Positions 15,496-25,660 of a stretch of DNA of 64,000 bases are shown here, piece by piece (the stretch's first letter is position 1; every line of letters begins with the position of its first letter). The stretch is from Flavobacterium sp. Sd200 (lineage in GTDB: Bacteria; Bacteroidota; Bacteroidia; Flavobacteriales; Flavobacteriaceae): assembly GCF_009826935.1 (NCBI RefSeq), contig NZ_WUMN01000003.1, positions 544,270 through 608,269 on the forward strand, read 5' to 3'. The notes under the pieces are model-generated. The model did no database searches and had not been told where the DNA came from. It worked only from the letters and a program-made list of their open reading frames with translations. A program made the position numbers and the translations under genes.

Positions 15496-17190
15496 TTATC
15501 CTTTATATTCTACAGTTTTGCTGTCACCATCAACCACAACTTTTATAAGGCCGTGTTTAGTTAAGCCTTTCATTGCGGCATCCCATTTCTTACCGCTTAG
15601 TGCAGCCTGTGTTTTAAGAGTATCAAGGGCAAGCTGACCTGCTGTTTTAACCAGTTCGGCAACGGCTTTTTCGTCTTCTGTAAGCTCAGGACCTTTTTTC
15701 TCAGGTCTCATTTGTGGGAAGAACAATACTTCCTGTATGCTTGGGTTGTTGGTAAGGAACATTATAAGCCTGTCCATGCCAATACCAAGACCGGATGTTG
15801 GCGGCATACCATATTCAAGGGCGCGTAAAAAGTCGTTGTCAATAAACTGTGCAGCCTCCACATCGCCACGCTCGCTTAGTTTAAGCTGCGCTTCAAAACG
15901 CTCGCGTTGGTCTATAGGGTCGTTTAGCTCGCTGTAGGCATTGGCAATCTCTTTGCCACATACCATAAGTTCAAAACGCTCCGTAAGTTCAGGGTTATCG
16001 CGGTGCTCTTTACACAGTGGGCTCATCTCTTTAGGATAATCGGTAATAAAGGTAGGTTGTATAAAGTTGCCTTCGCATTTTTCGCCAAATATCTCGTCAA
16101 TAAGCTTGCCTTTACCCATGGTTTCGTCTACGGTAATACCCATGCCTTTGGCAGCTTCAAACAATTCCTCTTCGGTTTTGCCGGTAATGTCAAAGCCTGT
16201 AAATTGTTTAATAGCATCGGTCATTGTAACGCGGGCATAAGGAGCTTTAAAGCTAACGTTATGCTCGCCAAAAGTGGCTTCAGGTGTTCCGTTAACTGCT
16301 ACGGCACAATGCTCCAGAAGGTTTTCGGTAAACTCCATCATCCAGTTATAGTCTTTGTAAGACACATATATTTCCATAGCGGTAAACTCAGGATTGTGCG
16401 TCCTGTCCATACCCTCATTTCGGAAGTTTTTAGAAAATTCATATACACCGTCAAAACCACCTACAATAAGGCGTTTCAGGTATAGCTCATTTGCAATACG
16501 CATGTATAGCGGAATGTCTAAACTGTTGTGGTGCGTAATAAACGGCCTTGCGCTTGCCCCACCCGGAATAGACTGTAATATAGGGGTTTCTACCTCAAAA
16601 TAGCCTTTGTTGTTAAAAAAGCTGCGCATGGCATTGAACAGCTTGGTTCTTTTTATAAATACCTCTTTAACCTGCGGGTTTACCACAAGGTCTACGTAAC
16701 GCTGACGGTAACGCAGTTCAGGATCGCTAAAGCTGTCGAACACATTACCTTCGGCATCGGTTTTAGGCATCGGCAATGGGCGGAGGGTTTTGCTAAGTAA
16801 AGTAAGCTCCTGCACGCGCACTGATTTTTCGCCTACCTGGGTAGTGAAAAGTTCGCCTTTAATGCCAACAAAATCGCCGAGGTCTATAAGTTTTTTAAAT
16901 ACTTCGTTATAAAGGGTTTTGTCTTCGCCAGGGCAAATTTCATCACGGTTTATATATAGCTGTACACGCCCTTCGCTGTCCTGAAGCTCGGCAAAGGCAG
17001 CCTTGCCCTGAACGCGGATTGACATTAAACGACCTGCTGCTACAACCTTCTTACCTTCAGAAAAATTTTCCTTTACCTGCTTGCTGGTATGGTCTACCGG
17101 AAAAAGGTTGGCGGGATACGGATTAATGCTGAGGTTTCTCAGCGATTCCAGTTTTTCTCTGCGGATAATTTCTTGTTCTGAAAGTTGCAT
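15496..17190 (-). CDS. lysS: Lysyl-tRNA synthetase, class II, with C-terminal extension
   Basis: A 564-residue LysRS. An OB-fold anticodon-binding domain (about residues 50-150, GRLMSIRVQGKAAFAELQDS) precedes the class II core: motif 1 near KRTKLFNAMRSFFNNKGYFEVETPIL, motif 2 FRNEGMDRTHNPEFTAMEIY, and motif 3 GLGIGMDRLIMFLTN. E. coli LysS is about 505 residues; here about 70 extra residues follow motif 3 (from RPEKKGPEL), a small helical extension known from other Bacteroidota LysRS. The TTG-N19-TATCTTTG promoter lies at 17214-17243. Housekeeping protein-synthesis enzyme. Confidence 0.97.
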   Translation of the reverse strand: MQLSEQEIIRREKLESLRNLSINPYPANLFPVDHTSKQVKENFSEGKKVVAAGRLMSIRVQGKAAFAELQDSEGRVQLYINRDEICPGEDKTLYNEVFKKLIDLGDFVGIKGELFTTQVGEKSVRVQELTLLSKTLRPLPMPKTDAEGNVFDSFSDPELRYRQRYVDLVVNPQVKEVFIKRTKLFNAMRSFFNNKGYFEVETPILQSIPGGASARPFITHHNSLDIPLYMRIANELYLKRLIVGGFDGVYEFSKNFRNEGMDRTHNPEFTAMEIYVSYKDYNWMMEFTENLLEHCAVAVNGTPEATFGEHNVSFKAPYARVTMTDAIKQFTGFDITGKTEEELFEAAKGMGITVDETMGKGKLIDEIFGEKCEGNFIQPTFITDYPKEMSPLCKEHRDNPELTERFELMVCGKEIANAYSELNDPIDQRERFEAQLKLSERGDVEAAQFIDNDFLRALEYGMPPTSGLGIGMDRLIMFLTNNPSIQEVLFFPQMRPEKKGPELTEDEKAVAELVKTAGQLALDTLKTQAALSGKKWDAAMKGLTKHGLIKVVVDGDSKTVEYKG

Positions 17191-17213
17191 GACTATTTAT
17201 AATTTTAAGGGAG

Positions 17214-17243
17214 CAAAGATAATGATAATTAACAAATAAGCAA
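17214..17243 (-). promoter_or_regulatory. Promoter of lysS
   Basis: On the minus strand TTG (17241-17243), 19 bp, TATCTTTG (17214-17221), a full match to the Flavobacterium consensus. The likely transcription start is near 17208, giving a leader of about 20 nt. Confidence 0.75.
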
Positions 17244-17305
17244 TTTGGTATATTGTTACAATTGTGAGATATTGTCGTCTTAAAACAAATACCAACCCAA
17301 TTTTT

Positions 17306-18040
17306 ATGAAAACAGGATTACTCTTTATGCTAAGCCTTATGGCAGCTTTACTTAGCTCTTGCAATTTTACTGAAAACATTACCATAAATGAAAATGGAAG
17401 CGGCAGCATGACCATGGATTTAGATGGCTCTCAGCTTATGGCTTTGGCAGGTGAGCAAATGGCTAAAGAGACCGATAAAAGGATGGATACAATCATTACT
17501 TTTAAAGAAATGTTCGCCGCTAAAAAAGACAGTATTGCCAAATTGCCAAAAGAAGAACAGGAGCGTCTAAAAAAGATGGAGAACTTTACTCTTAAAATGG
17601 TAGTGGACGCCCAAACAAAGGAATTCAATTTTAAGTTGCTGAACGATTTTAAAAAGATAGAAGATGTAACTGACCTTATGGAGTCGTTAAACAGTGCAAA
17701 CCCCCTGAATAAAAATAAAACTGCCGAAAAATTGCCCTTCGATACAGATAAGTATAAAACCAAAACCAGCTACAGCTACAACAGTAAAAAGTTTAAAAAG
17801 GAGGTCTCGCGTGCACAGGAAACCGCTGATGCCGATAACGACAGTATTAATATGTTTGCGGCTATGTTTCAGGGTTCTACTTATACGGTAAATTACAAAT
17901 TTCCTAAAAAGGTAAAGTCAGTGTCGAACAAAAACGCACAAATAAGTTCCGATAAAAAACAGGTAACCATTGCATATCCGTTTACTGATTATCTTGACGA
18001 TCCTAAAAGTATGAGCCTGGAAGTTGAGTTTGAAAAATAG
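17306..18040 (+). CDS. Putative lipoprotein, unknown function
   Basis: A 244-residue protein with a lipobox (LMAALLSSC, Cys near residue 19) and the segment NFTENITINENGSGSMTMD after it, which resembles the beta-strand opening of periplasmic LppM-like or DUF4292-like lipoproteins. The middle is lysine-rich and helical (residues 60-170), and the C-terminus has TVNYKFPKKVKSVSN and KKQVTIAYPFTDYL. I do not recognise the family. The start at 17306 puts the signal sequence at the N-terminus; an upstream in-frame codon at 17264 does not. It lies between divergent lysS and lipB. Confidence 0.6.
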   Translation: MKTGLLFMLSLMAALLSSCNFTENITINENGSGSMTMDLDGSQLMALAGEQMAKETDKRMDTIITFKEMFAAKKDSIAKLPKEEQERLKKMENFTLKMVVDAQTKEFNFKLLNDFKKIEDVTDLMESLNSANPLNKNKTAEKLPFDTDKYKTKTSYSYNSKKFKKEVSRAQETADADNDSINMFAAMFQGSTYTVNYKFPKKVKSVSNKNAQISSDKKQVTIAYPFTDYLDDPKSMSLEVEFEK

Positions 18041-18136
18041 TTGTATTTTCAGGCTGTGTTTTGACTGTTCGTGCTGATGTATATCCTGCCAATAAGTTTT
18101 GTAAATTTGTAGACTAATTTTAAGGAGTGTACAGCA

Positions 18137-18862
18137 ATGAACAGGCAGGTTAAATTTACCGATCTTGGTTTGCAGGATTATAAAGAGGTGTGGGATTATC
18201 AGGAAAAGATCTTTCAGCAAACGGTTGATGTGAAAATTGCAAATAGAAGGGAAGGTTTAAATGAAGAGACGCCTAATTATCTTTTGTTTGTAGAACACCC
18301 TCATGTGTACACACTTGGTAAGAGTGGCGATTTTTCTAATCTTCTGCTTAGTGAAAAACAGCTTGAAGATAAAGCAGCGTCTTATTATAAGGTAAACAGG
18401 GGAGGGGATATTACCTATCATGGACCCGGGCAAATTGTAGGGTATCCAATACTTGACCTTGAGAATTTTTTTACCGATATACACAAATACCTGCGCCTGC
18501 TTGAAGAAACCATAATTCTTACTATGGCTGATTATGGTTTAAAAGGAGAGCGAAGCGATGGCGAAACAGGAGTGTGGCTTGATGTAGGCACGCCGTTTGC
18601 CCGAAAAATATGCGCTATGGGTGTAAGGGCATCACGCTGGGTTACTATGCACGGATTTGCGCTTAATGTAAATGCCGATCTGGGATATTTTGATAATATA
18701 ATACCATGTGGTATTCGTGGCAAAGCCGTAACTTCTATGCATGCTGAGCTTGGTAAGGCTGTTGACGAAGCTGAGATAAAACAAAAAATACTATATTATT
18801 TTTCGCAGCTTTTTGAGGCAGAGATCGTGCATGTAGATTATAATGCTTTGCAATATATATAA
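18137..18862 (+). CDS. lipB: Octanoyl-[acyl-carrier-protein]:protein octanoyltransferase
   Basis: A 241-residue LipB, which moves octanoyl groups from ACP to lipoyl domains of 2-oxoacid dehydrogenases such as the pyruvate dehydrogenase whose beta subunit is encoded nearby. The signature RGGDITYHGPGQIVGYPILDL is intact, and the catalytic Cys and Lys region reads ARKICAMGVRASRWVTMHGFALNV. A TAAATTTG -7 box lies at 18102-18109. It is convergent with rnhB, separated by only 9 bp. Confidence 0.95.
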   Translation: MNRQVKFTDLGLQDYKEVWDYQEKIFQQTVDVKIANRREGLNEETPNYLLFVEHPHVYTLGKSGDFSNLLLSEKQLEDKAASYYKVNRGGDITYHGPGQIVGYPILDLENFFTDIHKYLRLLEETIILTMADYGLKGERSDGETGVWLDVGTPFARKICAMGVRASRWVTMHGFALNVNADLGYFDNIIPCGIRGKAVTSMHAELGKAVDEAEIKQKILYYFSQLFEAEIVHVDYNALQYI

Positions 18863-18871
18863 AGGAGTGCT

Positions 18872-19483
18872 TTAATGGTCTGCTTCAAATTGCATTTCGA
18901 GTTGGTCGGGCAATAATCTGAACGATTTTCTGTGGTATTTTGTAATACCATATTTTCTTATAGCCTCACGATGTTCTTTTGTGGGGTATCCTTTATTTTT
19001 TTTCCAGTTATACATGGGGTATTCTTCATGAATTTTATTCATGTAGTCATCCCTGTATGTTTTTGCCAGTACCGATGCGGCAGCGATACTAAGGTATTTG
19101 CTGTCTCCTTTTATTATGCACGCGTGCGGAATGTTACTTACAGGCTTAAATCGGTTGCCGTCTACAATAATGTATTGTGGAGTGGGGGTTAATTGCACTA
19201 TGCAATCCTGCATAGCTTTGATAGAGGCATTAAGGATGTTTATTTCGTCTATAATTTCGGGCTCGATGTGGGCTATGTGGTAGCATAGTGCCTTTTGCTG
19301 TATAATTGGCCGAAGTTGTTCTCTTATCTTTTCAGAAAGCTGTTTAGAGTCGTTTAAAAGTGGTAATTCGAAATCTTCGGGTAAAATAACAGCAGCGGCA
19401 GTAACAGGTCCGGCAAGGCACCCACGGCCGGCTTCGTCGGTTCCGGTTTCGAGCAAAAAGCCTGAGTGGTTTAACGTTAACAT
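18872..19483 (-). CDS. rnhB: Ribonuclease HII
   Basis: A 203-residue RNase HII that removes ribonucleotides from DNA and RNA primers. The metal-binding DEAGRG motif (Asp16, Glu17) is followed by [26 protein letters not shown], and the second acidic site in [29 protein letters not shown] and HRKSFRL near the end are also standard. Length is normal. A TACATTTG box on the minus strand (19502-19509) lies just upstream. Confidence 0.96.
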   Translation of the reverse strand: MLTLNHSGFLLETGTDEAGRGCLAGPVTAAAVILPEDFELPLLNDSKQLSEKIREQLRPIIQQKALCYHIAHIEPEIIDEINILNASIKAMQDCIVQLTPTPQYIIVDGNRFKPVSNIPHACIIKGDSKYLSIAAASVLAKTYRDDYMNKIHEEYPMYNWKKNKGYPTKEHREAIRKYGITKYHRKSFRLLPDQLEMQFEADH

Positions 19484-19824
19484 AATTTAACTTAAGGATT
19501 ACAAATGTAAAAATAATTGTCGGAGGTTGTTTTAATGTCAGTAAATAAATTAAGTTTTGATGTTAAATGTTAAAATTTGAAAAAATTTTAAAAGTGTACG
19601 CAACCTTTTAACAAAACAAACATCCTGTAGTAAAGGACGTAAGGTCAAAATGTATTTATGTTTAAATTAAATTGAATATATGTTAACAATTGAATTAAAT
19701 ATGTTGTGGATTTATTACATATACCGGCAAAAAGCAGATGATTATTCGATATTGCATTGTTAAAAGTTTGTTATGTAAAAATAAATTAATAGCTTTGCGA
19801 CTTAACTAACTCAAATTAATTTAT
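19484..19824. other. Intergenic region between rnhB and susC
   Basis: A 341-bp divergent space with no gene seen. It holds the rnhB -7 box at 19502-19509 and the susC promoter at 19768-19797. The rest is AT-rich with no repeat or hairpin I could support. Confidence 0.6.
19768..19797 (+). promoter_or_regulatory. Promoter of the susC operon
   Basis: TTG (19768-19770), 19 bp, TAGCTTTG (19790-19797), matching the TTG-N19-TAnnTTTG consensus. The start codon is 28 bp downstream. Confidence 0.75.
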
Positions 19825-22800
19825 ATGAAATCAAAGTTTACTTGGATTTTTACGCTTATTATGGCGTTTTTTATTCAGTTTGCCTTTGCACAGCAAAAAA
19901 CTGTTTCCGGAGTGGTTACGGATGCTCAGGGGATGCCAATTCCCGGAGTTACCGTTAGTATAAAAGGACAGACTGCTGGTGGTGTTCAGACTGATTTTGA
20001 TGGTAAATATGCCATTCAGGCTTCTCAAAGCCAAAAAATCGTTTTCTCGTTTGTAGGTATGGCTACTCAGGAAGTAACAGTTGGTGCGTCTAATACTGTA
20101 AGTGTGCAGTTGGCAGATGATTCTAAACTTCTTGATGAGGTTATTGTGGTGGGTTACGGTACTGCTACTAAAGAAGGTTATACCGGTACTGCAACAAAAA
20201 TTGAAGCTAAAAATTTAGAGGCTAAAGCTGCTACGAATATTTCTCAGGCTCTTAGAGGTGAGGTAGCGGGTGTTAACGTTATTACTGGTAGCGGTGCTCC
20301 GGGTAGTGATGCTACGATCCGTATTCGTGGTTTTGGATCTGTTAATGGTAACCAGGCTCCTCTTTACGTTGTGGATGGTGCTCCATATAGTAGTGATATT
20401 AGTGCTCTTAATCAGGCTGATGTTGAAAGTATAACAGTGTTGAAAGATGCTGCTGCTACTTCTATTTATGGTTCAAGGGGTGCTAATGGTGTTATCTTGA
20501 TTACTACAAAGCAAGGTAAGGCTGGTAAATCAGTTATTTCAGTTGATTTTAGAACAAGTATAAATACACAAATGCTTCCTACTTATAACACTATAACTTC
20601 TCCAGAAGAATATATAGGTATTGAGTGGAGTCAATTAAAAACTCAGGCTGCTTTAAATGGTAATCCTAACCCTGCTGGTTATGCAAGTGCTAACCTATAT
20701 GGTGGTAATGTTGGTATCAATAATGGTTACAATATTTGGGATGTTCCGGGCGATCAGCTTATAGATCCTGCAACCGGGCAGGTAAGGGCTGGTGTTAACC
20801 GTAGGTTTACTCCAACAACATGGAAAGATGCTGCTTTTGGTACTGGTATAAGGAAAGAGGCTAACCTGCAAATGAGTGGTGGTAATGAAACTACTAAATA
20901 TTCTACATCTTTTGGTTATCTTGATGATGAAGGTTATGTTGTTAACTCTGGTTACAAACGCTATACTACAAGAATAAACCTTGAGCACAAGCCAAAGGAT
21001 TGGTTAACTGTTGGTGGTAATATAGCTTATACAGGTGGTAGGTATAAGAACTCTTCAAGTGATGAAGGAGATTCGGGCAGTTCAGGTAATATATTTGCTT
21101 TGACAAACAATACTCCTACAATTTATGATGTGTATCTTCGTGATACCAATGGTAACTTGGTTGCTGACCCTATTTTTGGTGGTAACCGATATGATTATGG
21201 TAACAGTCCTTATGTTAGAAGGGTGTGGAACAGTACCAATGGTATTGGTGATGCTCATTATGATCTTAACCAAAATGATGCTACTACGTTGTTAGGTAAC
21301 TTTAATTTTAATATTAATTTTACAAAATGGTTAACTTTTGAGGCTCGTTACAATGGTCAATATCAGTCTTTTGATAATTCTTCAAGACAAAATCAATGGT
21401 ATGGTAGTGGTTTTTCGTCTGAAGGTTTCTTGTCGAAAAGTACTCAAAAGATTAATAACCAAAACTTTTTGCAATTACTTCGTTTCAAAAAAGAGTTTGG
21501 TGAGCATAGCGTAGAGGCTTTTGTTGCCCACGAGTCTACAGATTGGAAATATCAGGTTTCGAGTGCTGCTGCTCAAAAAGCTATTTTGCCTAATACTTTA
21601 GATCTTTATCAGTATACCACTCCGTTTGGTAGGGCTCAGTCTTATACAAGAAGATGGACGCTTGAAAGTTATTTTGCGCAGTTAAATTATAACTATGCTC
21701 AGAAATACTACCTTACTGCTTCTGTAAGGCGTGATGGTTCATCTACTTTCCTGAAAGACAGATGGGGTACTTTTGGTTCTGTTGGTTTGGGTTGGATTCT
21801 TTCAAAAGAAAACTTCCTTGCTAATGCTAAATTTGTTAACTTCCTGAAACTGAAAGCAAGTTATGGTGTTATTGGAGATCGTGGTATTACTGAAACTAAT
21901 CAACAAACTCAGGGTGGTGTGTGGATTATGAATGGTTATCAGAACTTTTTGATCAATCAAACAGATAGTGGTGAATATTCATTTAGTGCTGGTGCGGAGT
22001 TAGCTAACCCGGATTTGACTTGGGAGACTTCTTATGTATCTCAGGTTGGTTTGGAGAGTACATTCTTTAATAACAGTCTTGATGTAAATGTTGACTATTA
22101 TGTTAAAGACACTAAAGATTTGTTCTTTAATCAACAATTGGCGCTTTATCCAGGTTATTCAATTCAGCGTTATAATAGTGGTAAGCTTCGTAACAGTGGT
22201 TTAGAGTTTGATGTGCAGGGTCATATCATTAAGGCTTCTAATCCGGCAGACCTTAGCTTGTCTATAGGTGTTAATGGTGAGATATTTAAGAATAAGCTTG
22301 TAGAGGTTCCTGTGCATCCGGAGTATGGTTCTAAAGATATTCAGGTAGAGGGCTCTTACGGATGGGCTAAGGGACATTCTATTTATGACTATTATTTGCG
22401 CGAGTGGGCAGGTGTGAATCCTTCTAATGGAGCAGCAATGTGGAATCTGTATTATGATGATATTAATGGTAACGGTGTTTTTGATAGTGCTGACGTACGC
22501 ATTAATAACATGAACGTTTATACTAATGCAAATCCGAATGCAAAAGTTGGCAGGACTACTACTGAAAATTATTCAGACGCAACGCTTAAATTTACAGGAA
22601 AATCTGCTATACCTAAAATAAGAGGTTCTTTCCGTTTGAATGCGGGTTACAAAAACTTCGATTTTACAGCTCAGTTTGGCTACAGTATAGGTGGTTATGT
22701 TATGGATAATGGTTATGCAGAGTTAATGAGCACTGGTAGTCTTATCGGTTCTACTAATTTCCATACTGATATTAGGGAAAGATGGCAACAGCCAGGAGAT

Positions 22801-23109
22801 ATAACAAATGTTCCAAGGCTTGCAAATAACGCAACTAGTGCGGATGGTACATTTGGTTCAGCTTCTAACCGTTTCCTTACAAAGGCAGATTATCTGTCGC
22901 TTAATAACGTTAGGCTTGGATATACAATTCCTGAGCGTTTTACTGAAAAGCTACATGTTAGCCTTATTAACCTTTACCTTTCGGGTGATAACCTGATGAT
23001 GATAAGTGCAAGAAAAGGTTTGAATCCTCAAACTATGATTGCCAGCTCTAACTCGGGTATTTATATGCCAATGACTATATTTAGCTTTGGTGCTAAGGTT
23101 CAATTCTAA
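19825..23109 (+). CDS. SusC/RagA-family TonB-linked outer-membrane transporter
   Basis: A 1094-residue TonB-dependent transporter: signal peptide to about residue 23, a carboxypeptidase-regulatory-like domain (VSGVVTDAQGMPIPGVTVSI, then DFDGKYAI), a SusC-type DEVIVVGYGT box near residue 107, the plug (NISQALRGEVAGVNV, IRIRGFGSVNG, SIYGSRGANGVILITTKQG) and a 22-strand barrel ending at the aromatic C-terminus. It forms a lidded pair with SusD to import oligosaccharides or oligopeptides. Codons end in T unusually often (GGT, GCT), unlike most neighbours, suggesting high expression. Its SusD partner follows 12 bp later, and a T9SS protease lies downstream. Confidence 0.95.
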   Translation: MKSKFTWIFTLIMAFFIQFAFAQQKTVSGVVTDAQGMPIPGVTVSIKGQTAGGVQTDFDGKYAIQASQSQKIVFSFVGMATQEVTVGASNTVSVQLADDSKLLDEVIVVGYGTATKEGYTGTATKIEAKNLEAKAATNISQALRGEVAGVNVITGSGAPGSDATIRIRGFGSVNGNQAPLYVVDGAPYSSDISALNQADVESITVLKDAAATSIYGSRGANGVILITTKQGKAGKSVISVDFRTSINTQMLPTYNTITSPEEYIGIEWSQLKTQAALNGNPNPAGYASANLYGGNVGINNGYNIWDVPGDQLIDPATGQVRAGVNRRFTPTTWKDAAFGTGIRKEANLQMSGGNETTKYSTSFGYLDDEGYVVNSGYKRYTTRINLEHKPKDWLTVGGNIAYTGGRYKNSSSDEGDSGSSGNIFALTNNTPTIYDVYLRDTNGNLVADPIFGGNRYDYGNSPYVRRVWNSTNGIGDAHYDLNQNDATTLLGNFNFNINFTKWLTFEARYNGQYQSFDNSSRQNQWYGSGFSSEGFLSKSTQKINNQNFLQLLRFKKEFGEHSVEAFVAHESTDWKYQVSSAAAQKAILPNTLDLYQYTTPFGRAQSYTRRWTLESYFAQLNYNYAQKYYLTASVRRDGSSTFLKDRWGTFGSVGLGWILSKENFLANAKFVNFLKLKASYGVIGDRGITETNQQTQGGVWIMNGYQNFLINQTDSGEYSFSAGAELANPDLTWETSYVSQVGLESTFFNNSLDVNVDYYVKDTKDLFFNQQLALYPGYSIQRYNSGKLRNSGLEFDVQGHIIKASNPADLSLSIGVNGEIFKNKLVEVPVHPEYGSKDIQVEGSYGWAKGHSIYDYYLREWAGVNPSNGAAMWNLYYDDINGNGVFDSADVRINNMNVYTNANPNAKVGRTTTENYSDATLKFTGKSAIPKIRGSFRLNAGYKNFDFTAQFGYSIGGYVMDNGYAELMSTGSLIGSTNFHTDIRERWQQPGDITNVPRLANNATSADGTFGSASNRFLTKADYLSLNNVRLGYTIPERFTEKLHVSLINLYLSGDNLMMISARKGLNPQTMIASSNSGIYMPMTIFSFGAKVQF

Positions 23110-23121
23110 AAAAAAATTAAA

Positions 23122-24615
23122 ATGAAAAAAAGTTTTATATATTTAACGGTAGCTGCATCTCTTCTTAGTGTTGGTTGTAGTGACGACTTTCTAGATCCAC
23201 AAAGAGATACATCTGTAATATCTACACGTGATATAGCAGAGTTTTCTCCTGATAATCCAGACCTTATTATTGGTACTTTGGAAGGTATTTACAGTTATAT
23301 GATGAATGACAGGAGTATTACAACTCAGCATTTTGAATTTGGCCAAAAAGGTATAGATATATGGACCGATATGGTGTCTGGAGATATGGCTTTAAAAGGT
23401 AGTGGATATGGCTGGTATGATAATACGGCTAACCTTTTGGTTACTACAGATTATACACGCCTTGAAAACAGGATTATATGGCAATATTATTATAAGGTAA
23501 TTAGTTCAGCCAATGAAGTTATTGCTTCTGTTGGAGGTAACGATGCATCTCCTGAAGATGAAACAATCCGCTACACCTTAGGTCAGGCTAAAGCGCTTAG
23601 GGCGTATGGGTATTTCTATTTAGCTCAGCTATTACAAAGAGGGTATGATGCTAACCAGCCTATTTTGCCTTTTATTGATGGTGATGTTAATATACCGTCT
23701 AAAGTGCCGGCTTCAAGAATTTATGAATCTATTGTAGGTGATCTTAACTCTGCGATTACTTTACTTGATGGTTATAATCGTGATGCTAAGCATAAAGTAA
23801 ACAAATCAGTAGCGCAAGGGCTTTTGGCTTACACTTATGCTGCAATGGGAGACTATCAGAATGCGCGTCTAATGGCTGATGCTGTTATTACTACCGGAGG
23901 TTTTCCTTTAACTACTAGAGCTCAATCTGCTTATCCTGGTGCAGGCTCTGGCTTTAACGATGCGGCTACAGCGTCTTGGATGTGGGGTTATGATATTACA
24001 GAAGCTATGGGTCAGCAGTTGATTAACTGGTGGGGGCAAATGGACTATTATACTTACAGCTACCAGTCTGCTGGTGACTACAAAGTTATTGATGATGCTC
24101 TTTATGCTCAAATACCTGCTAATGATATCAGGAAATCTCAGTTTTCTACTACCGCTGGTGATACTTATTTAATGCCACTTAATAAGTTTTTTGATCCGGC
24201 AAGGCAATTCCAGCAACAATATATTATTAGTACAGATTACATTTACATGCGTGTAGATGAAATGTATCTTTTAAGTGCAGAAGCTGCTGCTAAATCTGGT
24301 GATGAGGCTGCTGCAAAAGCAAGGTTGGTAGAACTTTTATCTCTGCGTTATGCTACTGCAGCTCAGGCTCAGGACTATGCTAATCCGCTTTCAGGCCAAG
24401 CCTTACAGGATGCTATTTACCTGCAAACGCGTATTGAGTTTTGGGGTGAAGGTAAAACTTACCTAGCGCTTAAACGTAATAGAGCTACAATTACTAGAGG
24501 TACTAACCACTTGTTCCGTGCAGGTCAAACATTTAGCTATAACCAAGATGAGCTTTCATTCCAGATTCCTCAGCTTGAGATGAATAATAACCCAGCTATT
24601 ACAGAACAAAACTAA
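23122..24615 (+). CDS. SusD/RagB-family nutrient-binding lipoprotein
   Basis: A 497-residue surface lipoprotein. The signal ends in a lipobox (LLSVGC) followed by SDDFLD, an acidic lipoprotein export signal typical of surface-exposed Bacteroidota lipoproteins. The SusD fold shows in ALRAYGYFYLAQLLQRGY, VPASRIYESIVGDLNSAI (SusD-like TPR helices) and the C-terminal RIEFWGEGKTYLALKRN. It is the lid of the adjacent SusC channel. The start is 12 bp after the SusC stop, so the pair is co-transcribed. Confidence 0.94.
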   Translation: MKKSFIYLTVAASLLSVGCSDDFLDPQRDTSVISTRDIAEFSPDNPDLIIGTLEGIYSYMMNDRSITTQHFEFGQKGIDIWTDMVSGDMALKGSGYGWYDNTANLLVTTDYTRLENRIIWQYYYKVISSANEVIASVGGNDASPEDETIRYTLGQAKALRAYGYFYLAQLLQRGYDANQPILPFIDGDVNIPSKVPASRIYESIVGDLNSAITLLDGYNRDAKHKVNKSVAQGLLAYTYAAMGDYQNARLMADAVITTGGFPLTTRAQSAYPGAGSGFNDAATASWMWGYDITEAMGQQLINWWGQMDYYTYSYQSAGDYKVIDDALYAQIPANDIRKSQFSTTAGDTYLMPLNKFFDPARQFQQQYIISTDYIYMRVDEMYLLSAEAAAKSGDEAAAKARLVELLSLRYATAAQAQDYANPLSGQALQDAIYLQTRIEFWGEGKTYLALKRNRATITRGTNHLFRAGQTFSYNQDELSFQIPQLEMNNNPAITEQN

Positions 24616-24633
24616 TATTAAGTAAAAAATATC

Positions 24634-25503
24634 ATGAGCATGAAATTAAATAGATTTGGATCGATCTTTTTTGTCCTAACATTGCTTGTTGGAGTTATGG
24701 TAGGTTGTGAAGACGATTCTGCGGGAGATAATCTTACTAATAAGGATTATATTTCTTTAGGAGAAAAGGTTGAGGCTGTTGTTATAACTCAAGGGCAAAC
24801 GGCAACTGTCGAAGGTAAAGTATATGCTTCGCATACTTCAAATGCAGACAGGGTTGTAAGCCTTCGTGTAATTACTGAGTCGGTTTATAATACTGAAACC
24901 GGTACAGACCAGGTTCCTGTTACAACAATAGATCAGGATGACTATACCGTTCCAGCTACGGTAACTATACCTGCGGGATCGTTAGAAGGTACCTTTAGCG
25001 TAACCATTACCGATGTTAATTTAGATTATAATGGTAAAAAATTGGTAGTAGGTATTGTTCCTTCTACTAACTGGGAGATTGCTCAAAGAACTATAGGTAA
25101 TAAGGATTTAGGGACTTTTGAGGTTCTTGATAAAAGACTTGAGATTACTGCTACACGCCGTTGTACAGAGAACTCTTTAAGAGTTGAAGTAGTTACTGAT
25201 AATTATGGAGCTGAAACTACTTGGGAACTTTATGATTCCAATTTCAGTTATGTAGATGGTATTGATGGTCCTGTTGGTCCTTATACCAACGGTGTTCTTG
25301 GTGTTCAGGATACAAGGTCTTTCTGTCTTTCGGCGGGTGAGTATACATTAGTTGTTTATGATTCTGAAGGTGACGGTATGAACGATGGTACCAACCAAGG
25401 CTATGTTAGGCTTTATACTGTAGATGAAGACGGTAATGAAACCGAAATTTACAGAACAGCTACATTTGCAACAGATGACATATATACTTTTACTTTAAAT
25501 TAA
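24634..25503 (+). CDS. Surface lipoprotein of the SusCD operon, unknown family
   Basis: A 289-residue protein with a lipobox (VGVMVGC, Cys near 25) followed by EDDS, an acidic surface-export signal. The N-terminal half has beta-sandwich-like repeats (VPATVTIPAGSLEGTFSVTI), resembling a Calx-beta or BACON-type module; the C-terminal half has DSEGDGMNDGTNQGYVRLY, a calcium-loop-like acidic stretch. It starts 18 bp after SusD and ends at the terminator 25523-25550, so it is the third gene of the operon and probably an accessory substrate-binding lipoprotein. The exact family is not recognised. Confidence 0.65.
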   Translation: MSMKLNRFGSIFFVLTLLVGVMVGCEDDSAGDNLTNKDYISLGEKVEAVVITQGQTATVEGKVYASHTSNADRVVSLRVITESVYNTETGTDQVPVTTIDQDDYTVPATVTIPAGSLEGTFSVTITDVNLDYNGKKLVVGIVPSTNWEIAQRTIGNKDLGTFEVLDKRLEITATRRCTENSLRVEVVTDNYGAETTWELYDSNFSYVDGIDGPVGPYTNGVLGVQDTRSFCLSAGEYTLVVYDSEGDGMNDGTNQGYVRLYTVDEDGNETEIYRTATFATDDIYTFTLN

Positions 25504-25522
25504 TTAAAAGTTTATATAATAT

Positions 25523-25550
25523 AAACCGCTCTTTATGGGCGGTTTTTTTA
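25523..25550 (+). terminator. Terminator of the SusCD operon
   Basis: A 7-bp stem (25523-25529 with 25539-25545) of AAACCGC type, a 9-nt loop, followed by a run of T to 25549. Confidence 0.8.
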
Positions 25551-25598
25551 TTACCTTTTATTTAAGTTGTTAAATTTTGATTTAAATCTGTTGCTTCT

Positions 25599-25628
25599 TT
25601 GAATGATAGCTTTTAATCAATATATTTG
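25599..25628 (+). promoter_or_regulatory. Promoter of the subtilisin-like protease gene
   Basis: TTG (25599-25601), 19 bp, TATATTTG (25621-25628), a consensus match. The protease therefore has its own promoter despite lying just after the SusCD operon. Confidence 0.7.
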
Positions 25629-25660
25629 TTTTCTTAATACAATGTTAATTAAATATAAAA